The position numbers and the translations under genes were made by a program. From an uncultured Clostridia bacterium (GTDB lineage Bacteria; Bacillota; Clostridia; TANB77; CAG-508), in assembly GCA_948524275.1 (NCBI GenBank), contig CAOSLI010000003.1, forward strand, positions 100,329 to 164,328: 64,000 bases of DNA, read 5' to 3'. The notes below the pieces were generated by a model. The model worked only from the letters and a program-made list of their open reading frames with translations, searched no databases and had not been told where the DNA came from. Shown in pieces: positions 9,221 to 17,955 of this stretch. The number at the start of each line of letters is the position of its first letter. The stretch's first letter is position 1.

Positions 9221-9469
9221 ATGGAAGAAAATGAATCAAAGGTATATTCAAAAGTGCCTGCAAAGGTAACTCCATGGTCAAGTTTTAAGAGCTTTCTATT
9301 TCAAGATATAGTTTTGGAATTAACACCACACCAATCAAAGGTATTTAAAGAAGTTCATGATTTCTGGAATCAAGAAATATATTTTGATAAAGGATTTCAT
9401 TTAAGACCAAGACAAGTGATAGAAGCTACAATTAATGATGAAGAACCTGAAGTTAAAGTTCAATTATAA
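9221..9469 (+). CDS. Small conserved protein of unknown function
   Basis: An 82-residue protein preceded by AAAGGAGG and followed by a strong terminator, so it is clearly expressed. It is soluble, with mixed charge and several aromatic residues (VTPWSSFKSFLF, VFKEVHDFWNQEIYF). I know no function. Its position just upstream of the glycolytic cluster may be incidental because the terminator separates them. Confidence 0.7.
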   Translation: MEENESKVYSKVPAKVTPWSSFKSFLFQDIVLELTPHQSKVFKEVHDFWNQEIYFDKGFHLRPRQVIEATINDEEPEVKVQL

Positions 9470-9475
9470 AAATAG

Positions 9476-9517
9476 CGGACTAAAGCTAAGTAATAATGAA
9501 GCGGCAGTCCGTTTTTT
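9476..9517 (+). terminator. Terminator upstream of the glycolytic cluster
   Basis: CGGACT (9476-9481) pairs with AGTCCG (9506-9511), followed by TTTTTT. Confidence 0.8.
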
Positions 9518-9546
9518 GAATGCAATTAAAATATTAATAAAAACTC

Positions 9547-9575
9547 TTGCATTCAAAATTAAGTTGTAATAGAAT
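9547..9575 (+). promoter_or_regulatory. Candidate promoter of gap
   Basis: TTGCAT (9547-9552) and TAGAAT (9570-9575) have 17 bp spacing and lie about 50 bp before the gap start. Both boxes deviate from consensus by one or two bases. Confidence 0.5.
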
Positions 9576-9622
9576 AGGAATGTCGGTAAGCGGCAATAAT
9601 TGATTTAAAGGAGGATTTTATT

Positions 9623-10636
9623 ATGTCAATTAAAATAGGAATTAATGGCTTTGGAAGAATAGGAAATCTAGCATTTCAAGCTGCTTTAGAAAAATCAGAT
9701 GTAGAGGTTGTAGCAATAAATGATCCATTTATTACAGCGGATTATATGGCATATATGACAAAATATGATACAATGCATGGAAGATTTAAAGGAGAAGTTA
9801 AAGGAGAAGGAAATACATTAACTGTAAATGGAAAAGATGTAAAGGTTTACAATGAAATGGATCCACACAATGTTCCATGGGGAGCAGATGGGGTAGACTA
9901 TGTATTAGAATGTTCAGGAGTATTTACAACAATGGAAAAGGCAAATGCTCACTTAGAAGCAGGAGCTAAGAAAGTTGTAATAAGTGCACCATCAAAAGAT
10001 GCTCCAATGTTTGTAATGGGTGTAAATCAAGAAAAGTATGATCCATCAATGAACATAGTATCAAATGCGTCATGTACAACAAACTGTTTAGCACCACTTG
10101 CTAAAGTTATACATGACAAATATGGAATAGTAGAAGGGTTAATGACAACTGTTCACTCAACAACAGCTACACAAAAGACTGTTGATGGAGCTTCTAAGAA
10201 AGACTGGAGAGGTGGTAGAGCAGCAGCCGGAAATATTATACCATCATCAACAGGTGCAGCTAAAGCTGTTGGAAAAGTTATACCTGAACTTGATGGAAAA
10301 CTTACAGGTATGTCATTCAGAGTACCAACATTAGATGTATCAGTAGTCGACCTTACATGTAATTTAGCAAATCGTACAACATACGAAGATATATGTAAAA
10401 CAATAAAAGAAGCAGCAGAAGGTTCTATGAAGGGAATAATTGAATATGTTGATGAAGATGTAGTTTCATCAGACTTTTTAAATGATGAACACACATCAAT
10501 ATTCGATGCAAAAGCTGGAATACAGTTAACAGATACATTTGTAAAATTAGTAGCTTGGTATGATAATGAATGGGGATATGCTCATAAATTAGTTGACTTA
10601 GCTTGCTACATGGCAGAAAAAGACGGAAATAAATAA
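9623..10636 (+). CDS. gap: Glyceraldehyde-3-phosphate dehydrogenase
   Basis: A 337-residue type I GAPDH that oxidises glyceraldehyde-3-phosphate to 1,3-bisphosphoglycerate with NAD. Visible are the N-terminal Rossmann motif INGFGRIG, the catalytic SNASCTTNCLAP (C151), the base H178 in TTVHSTT, and the C-terminal WYDNEWGYAHK. The start is fixed by AAAGGAGG. It is first in the cluster gap-pgk-tpiA-gpmI but has its own terminator, so gap can be made in excess of the downstream enzymes. Confidence 0.97.
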   Translation: MSIKIGINGFGRIGNLAFQAALEKSDVEVVAINDPFITADYMAYMTKYDTMHGRFKGEVKGEGNTLTVNGKDVKVYNEMDPHNVPWGADGVDYVLECSGVFTTMEKANAHLEAGAKKVVISAPSKDAPMFVMGVNQEKYDPSMNIVSNASCTTNCLAPLAKVIHDKYGIVEGLMTTVHSTTATQKTVDGASKKDWRGGRAAAGNIIPSSTGAAKAVGKVIPELDGKLTGMSFRVPTLDVSVVDLTCNLANRTTYEDICKTIKEAAEGSMKGIIEYVDEDVVSSDFLNDEHTSIFDAKAGIQLTDTFVKLVAWYDNEWGYAHKLVDLACYMAEKDGNK

Positions 10637-10656
10637 TTTAAAAATATTATAAATGA

Positions 10657-10686
10657 AATTGTGTCACTACTGGTGGCACAATTTTT
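10657..10686 (+). terminator. Terminator after gap
   Basis: TTGTGTCAC, a short loop and GTGGCACAA form a stem with one mismatch, followed by TTTTT. Confidence 0.75.
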
Positions 10687-10817
10687 AAAGTGCTATAAAA
10701 TATTTTGCTTAATATCTTGAAATATAATAAAAAAAGATATAAAATAAAAATGTTATAAAATCGATATAAAAGGATAACAATTATATTGATATTATAAATA
10801 TACAAGGAGGTTAGTTT

Positions 10818-12005
10818 ATGAATAAAGTAACTGTAAAAGATTTAGATGTAAATGGAAAGAAAGTGCTATTAAGATGTGATTTTAATGTACCACTTACAGA
10901 AGATGGTGTAATCACTGATAAAACAAGAATTATAGCAGCACTTCCAACAATTCAATTTTTATTAGATAGAAATAGCAAGGTAATACTTTGCTCACATTTA
11001 GGCAGACCAAAGGGAGAGGTTAAACCAGAGTTTTCACTAGCACCTGTTGCAAAAGAATTATCAGTGCAATTAGGAAGAGAAGTTAAACTTGCAAAAGATG
11101 TTACAGGTGAAAGTGCAAAAGAACTAACAAGCAACATGAAAGAAGGAGATGTAGTTCTTCTTGAAAATGTTAGATTTGACCCAAGAGAAGAGAAAAATGA
11201 TGAATCTTTAAGCAAAGAATTTGCATCATTAGCAGAAGTATATGTAAATGATGCTTTTGGAACATGTCATAGAGCACATTCATCTACAGCTGGAGTTGCA
11301 GCATTTTTACCAGCAGGATGTGGATTCTTAATAGAAAAAGAACTTAAAGTATTAGGAGATGCTTTAAATAATCCAACAAGACCATTTGTAGCAATACTTG
11401 GAGGAAAGAAGGTATCAGATAAAATTGGCGTAATTGATAGCTTATTAGATAAAGTTGATACACTTCTAATTGGTGGTGGAATGGCATATACATTCTTTAA
11501 AGCACAAGGATATAGCGTAGGAAATTCAATTTGCGAACTAGATAAACTTGATTTAGCAACAAGTCTAATGGAAAAGGCTAAAGCAAAAGGCGTAAAAATG
11601 ATTCTTCCAGTTGACAATAAATTAGGAAGAGAATTTTCACCTACAACAGAAACAATGTATGCAAAATATACAGAACTTCCAGATGATTGGGAAGGATTTG
11701 ATATTGGTCCTGAAACAATAGAAATATTTAAGAAAGAACTACAAGGAGCTAAAACAGTTCTATGGAATGGACCTGTTGGGGTTTCAGAGTTTGATATATT
11801 TGCAGAAGGAACAAAGCAAATAGCAAATTGTTTAGCAGAATTAAATGATTGTACAACAATTATAGGCGGGGGAGACTCAGCAGCAGCAGTTACTAAATTT
11901 GGATTAGGAGATAAGATGTCTCACATATCAACAGGTGGTGGAGCATCACTTGAATTCATCGAAGGAAAGAAACTTCCAGGAATAGAATGTATACCTAACA
12001 AATAA
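10818..12005 (+). CDS. pgk: Phosphoglycerate kinase
   Basis: A 395-residue, full-length PGK converting 1,3-bisphosphoglycerate and ADP to 3-phosphoglycerate and ATP. Present are the substrate motif LLRCDFNVP near residues 17-25, SHLGRPKG, the FGTCHRAHSS segment, LGGKKVSDKIGV, and the nucleotide motif GGGDSAAAV near the C-terminus. An AAGGAGG ribosome site precedes the ATG. A 31 bp palindromic element lies between this gene and tpiA. Confidence 0.97.
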   Translation: MNKVTVKDLDVNGKKVLLRCDFNVPLTEDGVITDKTRIIAALPTIQFLLDRNSKVILCSHLGRPKGEVKPEFSLAPVAKELSVQLGREVKLAKDVTGESAKELTSNMKEGDVVLLENVRFDPREEKNDESLSKEFASLAEVYVNDAFGTCHRAHSSTAGVAAFLPAGCGFLIEKELKVLGDALNNPTRPFVAILGGKKVSDKIGVIDSLLDKVDTLLIGGGMAYTFFKAQGYSVGNSICELDKLDLATSLMEKAKAKGVKMILPVDNKLGREFSPTTETMYAKYTELPDDWEGFDIGPETIEIFKKELQGAKTVLWNGPVGVSEFDIFAEGTKQIANCLAELNDCTTIIGGGDSAAAVTKFGLGDKMSHISTGGGASLEFIEGKKLPGIECIPNK

Positions 12006-12012
12006 TTTTAAG

Positions 12013-12043
12013 TCAACCAAAAAGGACCGTCCCTCTTGGTTGA
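12013..12043. repeat. 31 bp palindromic element, copy 1
   Basis: TCAACCAA (12013-12020) pairs with TTGGTTGA (12036-12043), and the loop holds the smaller palindrome GGACCGTCC. An identical 31-base copy lies at 14971-15001. Both sit in short intergenic gaps just upstream of a ribosome site. The GGAC/GTCC core recalls short GGGACGGT-type palindromes dispersed in clostridial genomes. Confidence 0.85.
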
Positions 12044-12056
12044 AAAGGAGAAATTT

Positions 12057-12800
12057 ATGAGAAGAAAAGTAATTGCGGGAAATTGGAAAATGAATATGCT
12101 TCCAAATGAAGCAATAGATTTTGTAAATGCATTGGCACCACTTGTAAAGGATAGCAAGAATGAAGTGATAATTTGTGTGCCATTTACAGATTTATTTTAC
12201 ACATTACTTACAGTGCAAGATACCAATATTCATGTTGGAGCGCAAAACATGCACTGGAAAGAAAATGGCGCATACACAGGTGAAGTATCAGCAGATATGC
12301 TTAAATGCATAAATGTAGAATATGTTATAATTGGACATTCAGAAAGAAGACAGTATTTTAATGAAACTGATGAAACAGTCAACTTAAAAGTTAAGCAATC
12401 TCTAGCTAAAGGTTTAAAACCAATAGTATGTGTAGGAGAGAGCTTAGAAGAAAAAGAAGCAGGAAAAACTATAGAAGTTATAACATCACAAATTTCAAAA
12501 GCATTAGATGGATTGACATTAGACGATTTAAGTAATACAATAGTAGCATATGAACCTATTTGGGCTATTGGAACAGGAAAAACAGCAACAGCAGATGACG
12601 CAAATGACAGCATAAAGGCAATTAGAAATGAAATCAAAAGTAAATTTGGTACTGATGATATTTCAATTCTTTATGGTGGAAGCGTTAAGGCTGAAAATGC
12701 GAAAGAACTGTTTACAATGTCTGATATAGATGGGGGATTAGTTGGAGGAGCAAGCTTAAAAGCTGATTCTTTCAGTAAAATAGTAAACTTTGATAAATAA
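12057..12800 (+). CDS. tpiA: Triosephosphate isomerase
   Basis: A 247-residue TIM-barrel enzyme interconverting dihydroxyacetone phosphate and glyceraldehyde-3-phosphate. It has AGNWKMN (K11), the catalytic His in IIGHSERR, the catalytic Glu in VAYEPIWAIGTGK, and the phosphate-binding ILYGGSVKAEN and GGLVGGASL loops. I chose ATG 12057, which has AAGGAG six bases upstream. An upstream TTG at 12036 lies inside the palindromic element and is unlikely. Confidence 0.96.
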   Translation: MRRKVIAGNWKMNMLPNEAIDFVNALAPLVKDSKNEVIICVPFTDLFYTLLTVQDTNIHVGAQNMHWKENGAYTGEVSADMLKCINVEYVIIGHSERRQYFNETDETVNLKVKQSLAKGLKPIVCVGESLEEKEAGKTIEVITSQISKALDGLTLDDLSNTIVAYEPIWAIGTGKTATADDANDSIKAIRNEIKSKFGTDDISILYGGSVKAENAKELFTMSDIDGGLVGGASLKADSFSKIVNFDK

Positions 12801-12844
12801 AAGACAAATGTAGAAGTGTAACAGGAGGAGAAAAATAATTTAAA

Positions 12845-14375
12845 ATGAGTAAAGAACTTACAATGCTAGTAATATTAGACGGTTTTGGAAAAAATCCAAA
12901 TGAAGATGGAAATGCAGTAGCAAAAGCAAAGAAGCCTAATATTGATAAACTAATGATGAGCTGTCCAACAGCAGAGGTATATGCAAGTGGAAATGCAGTA
13001 GGACTTCCAGATGGACAAATGGGAAATTCAGAAGTTGGTCACACCAATATAGGTGCTGGAAGAATAGTATATCAAGAATTAACTAGAATAACAAAATCAA
13101 TAGAAGATGGAGATTTTTTCAGTATTCCAGAGTTTATAGATGCAATTGAAAATTGCAAAAAGAACAATAGCAAGTTACATATTTTAGGACTTCTATCTGA
13201 TGGTGGAGTACATAGTCATGAAAGACATTTATATGCACTTTTAGAACTTGCAAAACGTAAAGATTTAGAAGATGTATATGTACACTGCTTTATGGATGGA
13301 AGAGATACCCTCCCAGCTTCAGGAGAAGGATATCTTCAAAAGCTAGAAGAAAAAATGAAAGAAAAAGGTGTTGGAAAAATAGCTTCAATCTCAGGAAGAT
13401 TTTATAGTATGGATAGAGATAAGAGATGGCAAAGAGTACAAAAATGCTATGATGCTTTAGTAAATGGTGAAGGTGAAAAAGACAATTCTGCAATCCAAGC
13501 TATAGAAAGTTCTTATCAAAAAGAAATTTTTGATGAGTTTGTAGAACCAACAGTTATAATGAATGGCGATAAACCAGTAGCTACAATAGAAGATGGAGAT
13601 TCAGTTATATTCTTTAACTTTAGACCTGATAGAGCAAGAGAAATTACAAGAGCATTAATTGACCCACAATTTGATGGATTTGAAACAAAGAAAATGAACT
13701 TAAATTTTGTTAGTATGACACAGTATGATGAAACAATGCCAAATGTAAATGTTGCATTTAAGCCACAAAAGCTAGTAAATACTTTTGGAGAATACATAGC
13801 AAATAAAGGATTAAAACAATTAAGAATAGCGGAAACAGAGAAATATGCACATGTAACATTTTTCTTCAATGGTGGAGAAGAGAAGCAATATGAAGGAGAG
13901 GACAGAATTTTAGTTCCTTCACCAAAAGTTGAAACATATGATTTAAAGCCAGAGATGAGCGCATATGAGGTTACTGAAAAGGTAGTAGAAGCAATTGAAA
14001 GTGAAAAATACGATAACATTATCTTAAACTTTGCAAACCCAGACATGGTAGGACATACAGGAAATCAGGAAGCGGCTGAAAAAGCAATTGAAGCTGTTGA
14101 CGAATGCATACGGAAAAATAATAAATGCACTTTCTAAACATAATGGCAAAGCCTTAATTACAGCAGATCATGGAAATGCAGAGCAAATGATAGATTACAA
14201 AACAGGAGAACCATTCACGTCACATACAACAAATCCAGTTCCAATAATTCTATATGGAATGGAAGATGTACGTATAAAAGATGGTAAGCTTGCAGACTTA
14301 GCGCCAACAATGCTTGACATGATGGGACTAGAAAAGCCAGGAGAAATGACAGGAGAAAGTCTACTTGTAAAATAG
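12845..14375 (+). CDS. gpmI: 2,3-bisphosphoglycerate-independent phosphoglycerate mutase, read through a CGG +1 site
   Basis: This manganese-dependent mutase converts 3-phosphoglycerate to 2-phosphoglycerate. Conventional reading gives 430 residues ending at 14137. The catalytic Ser is in GNSEVGHTN (S62). The conserved C-terminus lies in the +1 frame: GKIINALSKHNGKALITADHGNAEQM, which contains the essential metal-binding DHGN. The change occurs at ATA CGG A (CGG 14111-14113). Skipping the C gives Gly and a 509-residue protein, the normal length. No other defect is seen, and no other phosphoglycerate mutase is visible here. Without the shift the enzyme would lack its metal site. Either CGG causes +1 decoding or the sequence carries an extra base. 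Confidence 0.9.
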
Positions 14376-14396
14376 AAATAAGTGAGGTAATAAATT

Positions 14397-14963
14397 TTGC
14401 AGGATATGATTTACAGTTTATATAATGATATATATACTTCATTAAATAAGCTCATACCAGAGAATTGGGAAAAAATTTATCTCTATGCATCTGTACTAGA
14501 TTCTAATGATAGAGGTGAAATGTATTTTTACTATTTACCTAAAAAATTTATAAAAGCAAAACCAATAAATTGCTATGAAATAGCTGGAAAATTTGGGCTA
14601 GATGAAAATGAATACAATGAAGCATTATTTAAATTATATGAAAAAATTAGAAAAATAAAATGGATAACTAAAGAAAACTGGACAAATGTCACAACAATTA
14701 TTGATAAGAAATTGTTTACGATTGAATACCATTACAATAATTTAAGAAATTCAAGATATACAGATGAAGAAAGGCATTTAATATGGTGCCATAAATATTT
14801 GGGATTATCTATGGATAGCTTAAATAAGCACAGGCAAGATTTAGTTATAAATTATGAAGAAGAATCAAGTTTTAAACCAACAGTAATAGTTGAAAGTCTT
14901 GATAAAATAAAAAGTGCAAAAACAGTTGAGCATCAAGTAAGAAACCCAATATTAAAATGTTAA
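14397..14963 (+). CDS. YezG-like (DUF600) immunity protein
   Basis: A 188-residue protein with the YezG/DUF600 pattern: LIPENWEKIYLYASV, then DRGEMYFYYLPKKF, and a C-terminal half ending in Asp/Arg-rich helices. In Bacillus, YezG neutralises the polymorphic DNase toxin YeeF. No partner toxin gene is adjacent, so this is an orphan immunity protein or a recruited paralogue. The start is TTG 14397 or ATG 14406, with GAGGT upstream. It follows gpmI by 21 bp and is probably co-transcribed with glycolysis genes. Confidence 0.7.
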   Translation: MQDMIYSLYNDIYTSLNKLIPENWEKIYLYASVLDSNDRGEMYFYYLPKKFIKAKPINCYEIAGKFGLDENEYNEALFKLYEKIRKIKWITKENWTNVTTIIDKKLFTIEYHYNNLRNSRYTDEERHLIWCHKYLGLSMDSLNKHRQDLVINYEEESSFKPTVIVESLDKIKSAKTVEHQVRNPILKC

Positions 14964-14970
14964 ATAATTT

Positions 14971-15001
14971 TCAACCAAAAAGGACCGTCCCTCTTGGTTG
15001 A
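14971..15001. repeat. 31 bp palindromic element, copy 2
   Basis: Identical in all 31 positions to 12013-12043: arms TCAACCAA and TTGGTTGA around a loop with GGACCGTCC. It lies just before the ribosome site of the NifU-like gene. Confidence 0.85.
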
Positions 15002-15021
15002 GCGAAAGGAAGGAACAAAAA

Positions 15022-15714
15022 ATGAATTATTCAAAAGAAGTAGAAAATATGTGTGTAGTAAAAAAAGGTGTTGACCATGGACCAGCTCCAATTCCAGAAG
15101 AAGGTAAATGGGTTAAAGCTAAGGAGATAAAAGATATATCAGGTTTTACACATGGTATAGGATGGTGTGCACCACAACAAGGAGCTTGTAAATTAACTCT
15201 TAATATTAAAGAAGGAATTATCCAAGAAGCATTAGTTGAAACAATAGGATGTTCAGGAATGACACATTCAGCAGCTATGGCTGGAGAAATCTTAGTAGGA
15301 AAAACAATATTAGAAGCATTAAACACAGACTTAGTTTGTGATGCTATCAATACTGCTATGAGAGAATTATTTTTACAAATAGTATATGGAAGAAGTCAAT
15401 CAGCATTTTCTGAAGGTGGTTTAGATATAGGTGCAGGACTAGAAGACTTAGGAAAAGGACATAGAAGTCAAGTAGGAACAATCTACTCAAGCAAATTAAA
15501 AGGACCAAGATACTTAGAACTTGCAGAAGGATACATAGTTGAAATAGGATTAGACAAAGATGACCAAATTATTGGTTATAAATATGTTAATTTAGGAAAA
15601 ATGATGGAAAACATCAAAAAAGGAATTGAACCAATGGAAGCTATTGAAAAGGCATCAGGAACATATGGAAGATTTGCTGAAGCTGTTAAGAAGATTGACC
15701 CAAGAAAAGAATAA
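15022..15714 (+). CDS. NifU-like iron-sulfur scaffold protein, partner of GGGtGRT protein
   Basis: A 230-residue protein with IscU/NifU-N features: conserved cysteines in GIGWCAPQQGACKL and ETIGCSGMTHSAAM, and a third around LNTDLVCDAINT. This family regularly occurs next to a GGGtGRT protein in Firmicutes and Bacteroidetes, and such a gene follows here at 16643. The role of the pair is unknown but probably metal or Fe-S related. I chose ATG 15022, preceded by AAAGGAAGGA. The longer TTG start at 14998 overlaps the palindromic repeat. Confidence 0.85.
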   Translation: MNYSKEVENMCVVKKGVDHGPAPIPEEGKWVKAKEIKDISGFTHGIGWCAPQQGACKLTLNIKEGIIQEALVETIGCSGMTHSAAMAGEILVGKTILEALNTDLVCDAINTAMRELFLQIVYGRSQSAFSEGGLDIGAGLEDLGKGHRSQVGTIYSSKLKGPRYLELAEGYIVEIGLDKDDQIIGYKYVNLGKMMENIKKGIEPMEAIEKASGTYGRFAEAVKKIDPRKE

Positions 15715-15752
15715 GTTTTTATTAAAATCAGCATCTTGCGGTGTCAAACTAC

Positions 15753-15800
15753 ATCAAAATTTTCTCAATATACATCACGTATAATTTCAAAAATTTTGAT
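15753..15800. terminator. Long inverted repeat after the NifU-like gene
   Basis: ATCAAAATTTT (15753-15763) pairs with AAAATTTTGAT (15790-15800) over an AT-rich loop. It may end the upstream transcript, although the T-run is weak. Confidence 0.4.
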
Positions 15801-15860
15801 TTGTTTTCCTAGCAATATACTAATTTTAATAAAAATTAAGTGATACAAGGAAAGAGAAGT

Positions 15861-16169
15861 ATGAACAAATTTGGTTTAGATGAAAAAGTAATTGAAAGTA
15901 TTGTATCGATTTTCCAAAAGTATGATGAAGTTTAGGTTGCAAAGATATTTGGCTCAAGAGCAAGAGGCGATTATAGAGATGGTTCTGACATTGATATAGC
16001 ATTATTTGGAGAAAAACTAACTCATTCTCATAATACAAAAATATTTTATGAAATTGATGATTTATATCTTCCATATAAGGTGGATCTAATAAATTTTAAT
16101 ACATTATCTATGGAAAACAAAATTCGTGAAAATATTTTAAAAGAGGGAGTTGATATATATGTCAAATAA
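15861..16169 (+). pseudogene. MNT-type nucleotidyltransferase with internal TAG
   Basis: A 102-codon frame of the minimal nucleotidyltransferase family. The GSRARGDYRDGSDIDIALFG motif holds the metal-binding Asp pair, and YKVDLINF holds a third Asp. Codon 25 is TAG (15933-15935), just before VAKIFGSRARG. The rest is intact and overlaps the following HEPN gene by 11 bases, as expected for a toxin-antitoxin style MNT/HEPN pair. It is either a recent nonsense mutant or restarts internally. Many genes in the window end in TAG, so general TAG reassignment is unlikely. Confidence 0.7.
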
Positions 16170-16557
16170 TTTAGTAGAAGGTTATGAAGTATTTAAAAAG
16201 GCTTATGATAAGTTACATGAATTTATAAATACTGATGACGGTTCAGAAAAAGATAGAGCAGCAATAATACATGTATATGAATATACATTTGAACTATGGT
16301 GGAAAGCACTTCAAAGATATATGCAGGATTATGAAACTTTAACTGAATTTGGACCAGGTTCAACAATTAGAAATGCTATTCAATATGGAATATTAGATAA
16401 TGGTCAGGCTTACATGGATATGTTAAGAGACAGAAACTTGATAGCTCATACTTATAAAGAAAATATAGCAATTGAGATACATAATAGAATTACGAAAGAA
16501 CATATTAGTACACTAACTAAATTTATAGTGAACTTTGATAAGAAAATAGTAAATTAA
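16159..16557 (+). CDS. HEPN-like nucleotidyltransferase-associated protein
   Basis: A 132-residue helical protein of the HI0074/HEPN substrate-binding type. It has EYTFELWWKALQRYMQDY and the RxxxxH-type signature RDRNLIAHTYKE near the C-terminus. It overlaps the nucleotidyltransferase frame and completes an MNT/HEPN module. In known modules the nucleotidyltransferase adenylylates the HEPN RNase to restrain it. ATG 16159 is chosen over an upstream TTG at 16150. With the partner interrupted by TAG, the balance of this pair is uncertain. Confidence 0.75.
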   Translation: MSNNLVEGYEVFKKAYDKLHEFINTDDGSEKDRAAIIHVYEYTFELWWKALQRYMQDYETLTEFGPGSTIRNAIQYGILDNGQAYMDMLRDRNLIAHTYKENIAIEIHNRITKEHISTLTKFIVNFDKKIVN

Positions 16558-16642
16558 ATTTAATAGAAAAGTAATATTAATTTGTAAAAAAATAATTTAG
16601 CCATAAAAAGGCTTTGGCTAAGAAATTAGGAGGAAATGAAAA

Positions 16643-17644
16643 ATGGCAGTAACATTTGAAAGTTATGAAAGAAGAATTGATCAAATAAAACCAGTAATGG
16701 AAAAATACGGAATAAAAGATTTCGAAGATGCATTAAATATATGCAAAGAAAAAGGATTTAATCCTTATGATATGGTAAAAGAAGTTCAACCAATATGTTT
16801 TGAAAACGCATGTTGGGCGTATACACTAGGTGCAGCAATAGCTATAAAGAAAGGCGCAACCAAAGCAGCTGACGCAGCAAAAGCAATAGGAGAAGGACTT
16901 CAAGCATTTTGTATACCAGGTTCTGTTGCAGATGATAGAAAAGTAGGTTTAGGACATGGAAACCTAGCATCAATGCTACTAAGTGAAGAAACAAAATGTT
17001 TTGCTTTCTTAGCAGGACATGAAAGCTTTGCAGCAGCAGAAGGTGCTATTGGAATAGCAAAATCAGCAAACAAAGTTAGAAAAGAACCATTAAGGGTTAT
17101 ATTAAATGGTCTTGGAAAAGATGCAGCACAAGTAATCTCAAGAATAAATGGATTTACATATGTAAAGACAGATTTTGATTTCTTTACAGGAAAAGTTAAT
17201 GTAGTAGAAGAAATCCAATACTCTGATGGAGAAAGAAGCAAAGTAAGATGCTATGGATCAAACGATGTTAGAGAAGGTGTAGCTATAATGTGGCTAGAAG
17301 ATGTTGATGTTTCAATAACAGGAAACTCAACAAACCCAACAAGATTCCAACATCCAGTAGCAGGAACATACAAGAAAGAAAGATTAGAAGCAGGAAAGAA
17401 ATATTTTTCAGTAGCAAGTGGTGGTGGAACAGGAAGAACACTTCACCCAGACAACATGGCTGCTGGACCAGCTTCATATGGTATGACAGATACAATGGGA
17501 AGAATGCACTCAGATGCACAATTTGCAGGAAGTTCATCAGTACCAGCACATGTTGAAATGATGGGACTAATTGGAATGGGCAATAACCCAATGGTTGGTT
17601 GTACAGTTGCAATAGCAGTTGCTTGTGAAGAAGCTATGAAATAA
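16643..17644 (+). CDS. GGGtGRT protein
   Basis: A 333-residue protein named for its motif, seen here as SGGGTGRTLHPDNMAAGP. The N-terminal AVTFESYERRIDQI, the FCIPGSVADDRKVGLGHGNL loop and the C-terminal MVGCTVAIAVACEEAMK are conserved. The biochemical role is unknown. The constant partner is the NifU-like scaffold (15022), suggesting an Fe-S or metal-linked complex. The MNT/HEPN pair interrupts the usual neighbourhood. An AGGAGG site precedes the ATG. Confidence 0.9.
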   Translation: MAVTFESYERRIDQIKPVMEKYGIKDFEDALNICKEKGFNPYDMVKEVQPICFENACWAYTLGAAIAIKKGATKAADAAKAIGEGLQAFCIPGSVADDRKVGLGHGNLASMLLSEETKCFAFLAGHESFAAAEGAIGIAKSANKVRKEPLRVILNGLGKDAAQVISRINGFTYVKTDFDFFTGKVNVVEEIQYSDGERSKVRCYGSNDVREGVAIMWLEDVDVSITGNSTNPTRFQHPVAGTYKKERLEAGKKYFSVASGGGTGRTLHPDNMAAGPASYGMTDTMGRMHSDAQFAGSSSVPAHVEMMGLIGMGNNPMVGCTVAIAVACEEAMK

Positions 17645-17752
17645 TTGATATAAGCTAATTAGATAAAATTTAATAAAAAGACAAATGGTAGACAGTAAGG
17701 TTAAATTTTAATAAGAAATTGCCAAACTGTCAACCATTTGTCAACCATATAC

Positions 17753-17827
17753 TGGGGTATCGCCAAGCGGTAAGGCATCGGACTCTGACTCCGACATTCC
17801 TGTGTTCGAATCACAGTACCCCAACCA
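17753..17827 (+). tRNA. tRNA-Gln(CTG), prophage attachment site
   Basis: A 75-base cloverleaf: acceptor TGGGGTA pairs with TACCCCA, the anticodon stem is TCGGA/TCCGA with loop CTCTGAC (anticodon CTG, decoding CAG), the T-loop is TTCGAAT, and CCA is encoded. The 3' 47 bases are duplicated at 56053-56099, so the tRNA is the attB target and is regenerated at the left junction. Confidence 0.93.
17781..17827. other. attL core
   Basis: 47 bases identical to attR, from GACTCTGACTCC to CCCCAACCA, covering the tRNA anticodon loop through the CCA end. Confidence 0.95.
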
Positions 17828-17883
17828 GTAATACCAAGGGTTTCGACGATTTTGAAATCCTTATTTTTATGCCTGAAATGCGA

Positions 17884-17905
17884 AACTAGTCCAAAACTAG
17901 TCCAA
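17884..17905. repeat. Tandem arm-type repeat next to attL
   Basis: AACTAGTCCAA occurs twice in tandem. The same tandem pair occurs at 55914-55935 near attR in the same orientation. This fits arm-type integrase binding sites flanking the core of a tyrosine integrase system. Confidence 0.75.
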
Positions 17906-17955
17906 GTCACAAGTATAATACAGTAACATATAGAAAAAAGAAAAGATAAGTTTTT

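Noticed and set aside
10153..13493. Long reverse-strand reading frames within the glycolytic genes
   Set aside because: They are shadows of strongly conserved forward genes and lack ribosome sites and recognisable domains.
6485..16169. General reassignment of TAG to an amino acid
   Set aside because: Many genes in the window end in TAG at family-typical length and are followed by ribosome sites or terminators, so only two isolated internal TAGs remain.
17701..17910. 69-codon reverse reading frame over the tRNA-Gln region
   Set aside because: It runs antisense through the tRNA and the integrase arm sites and has no ribosome site or family.
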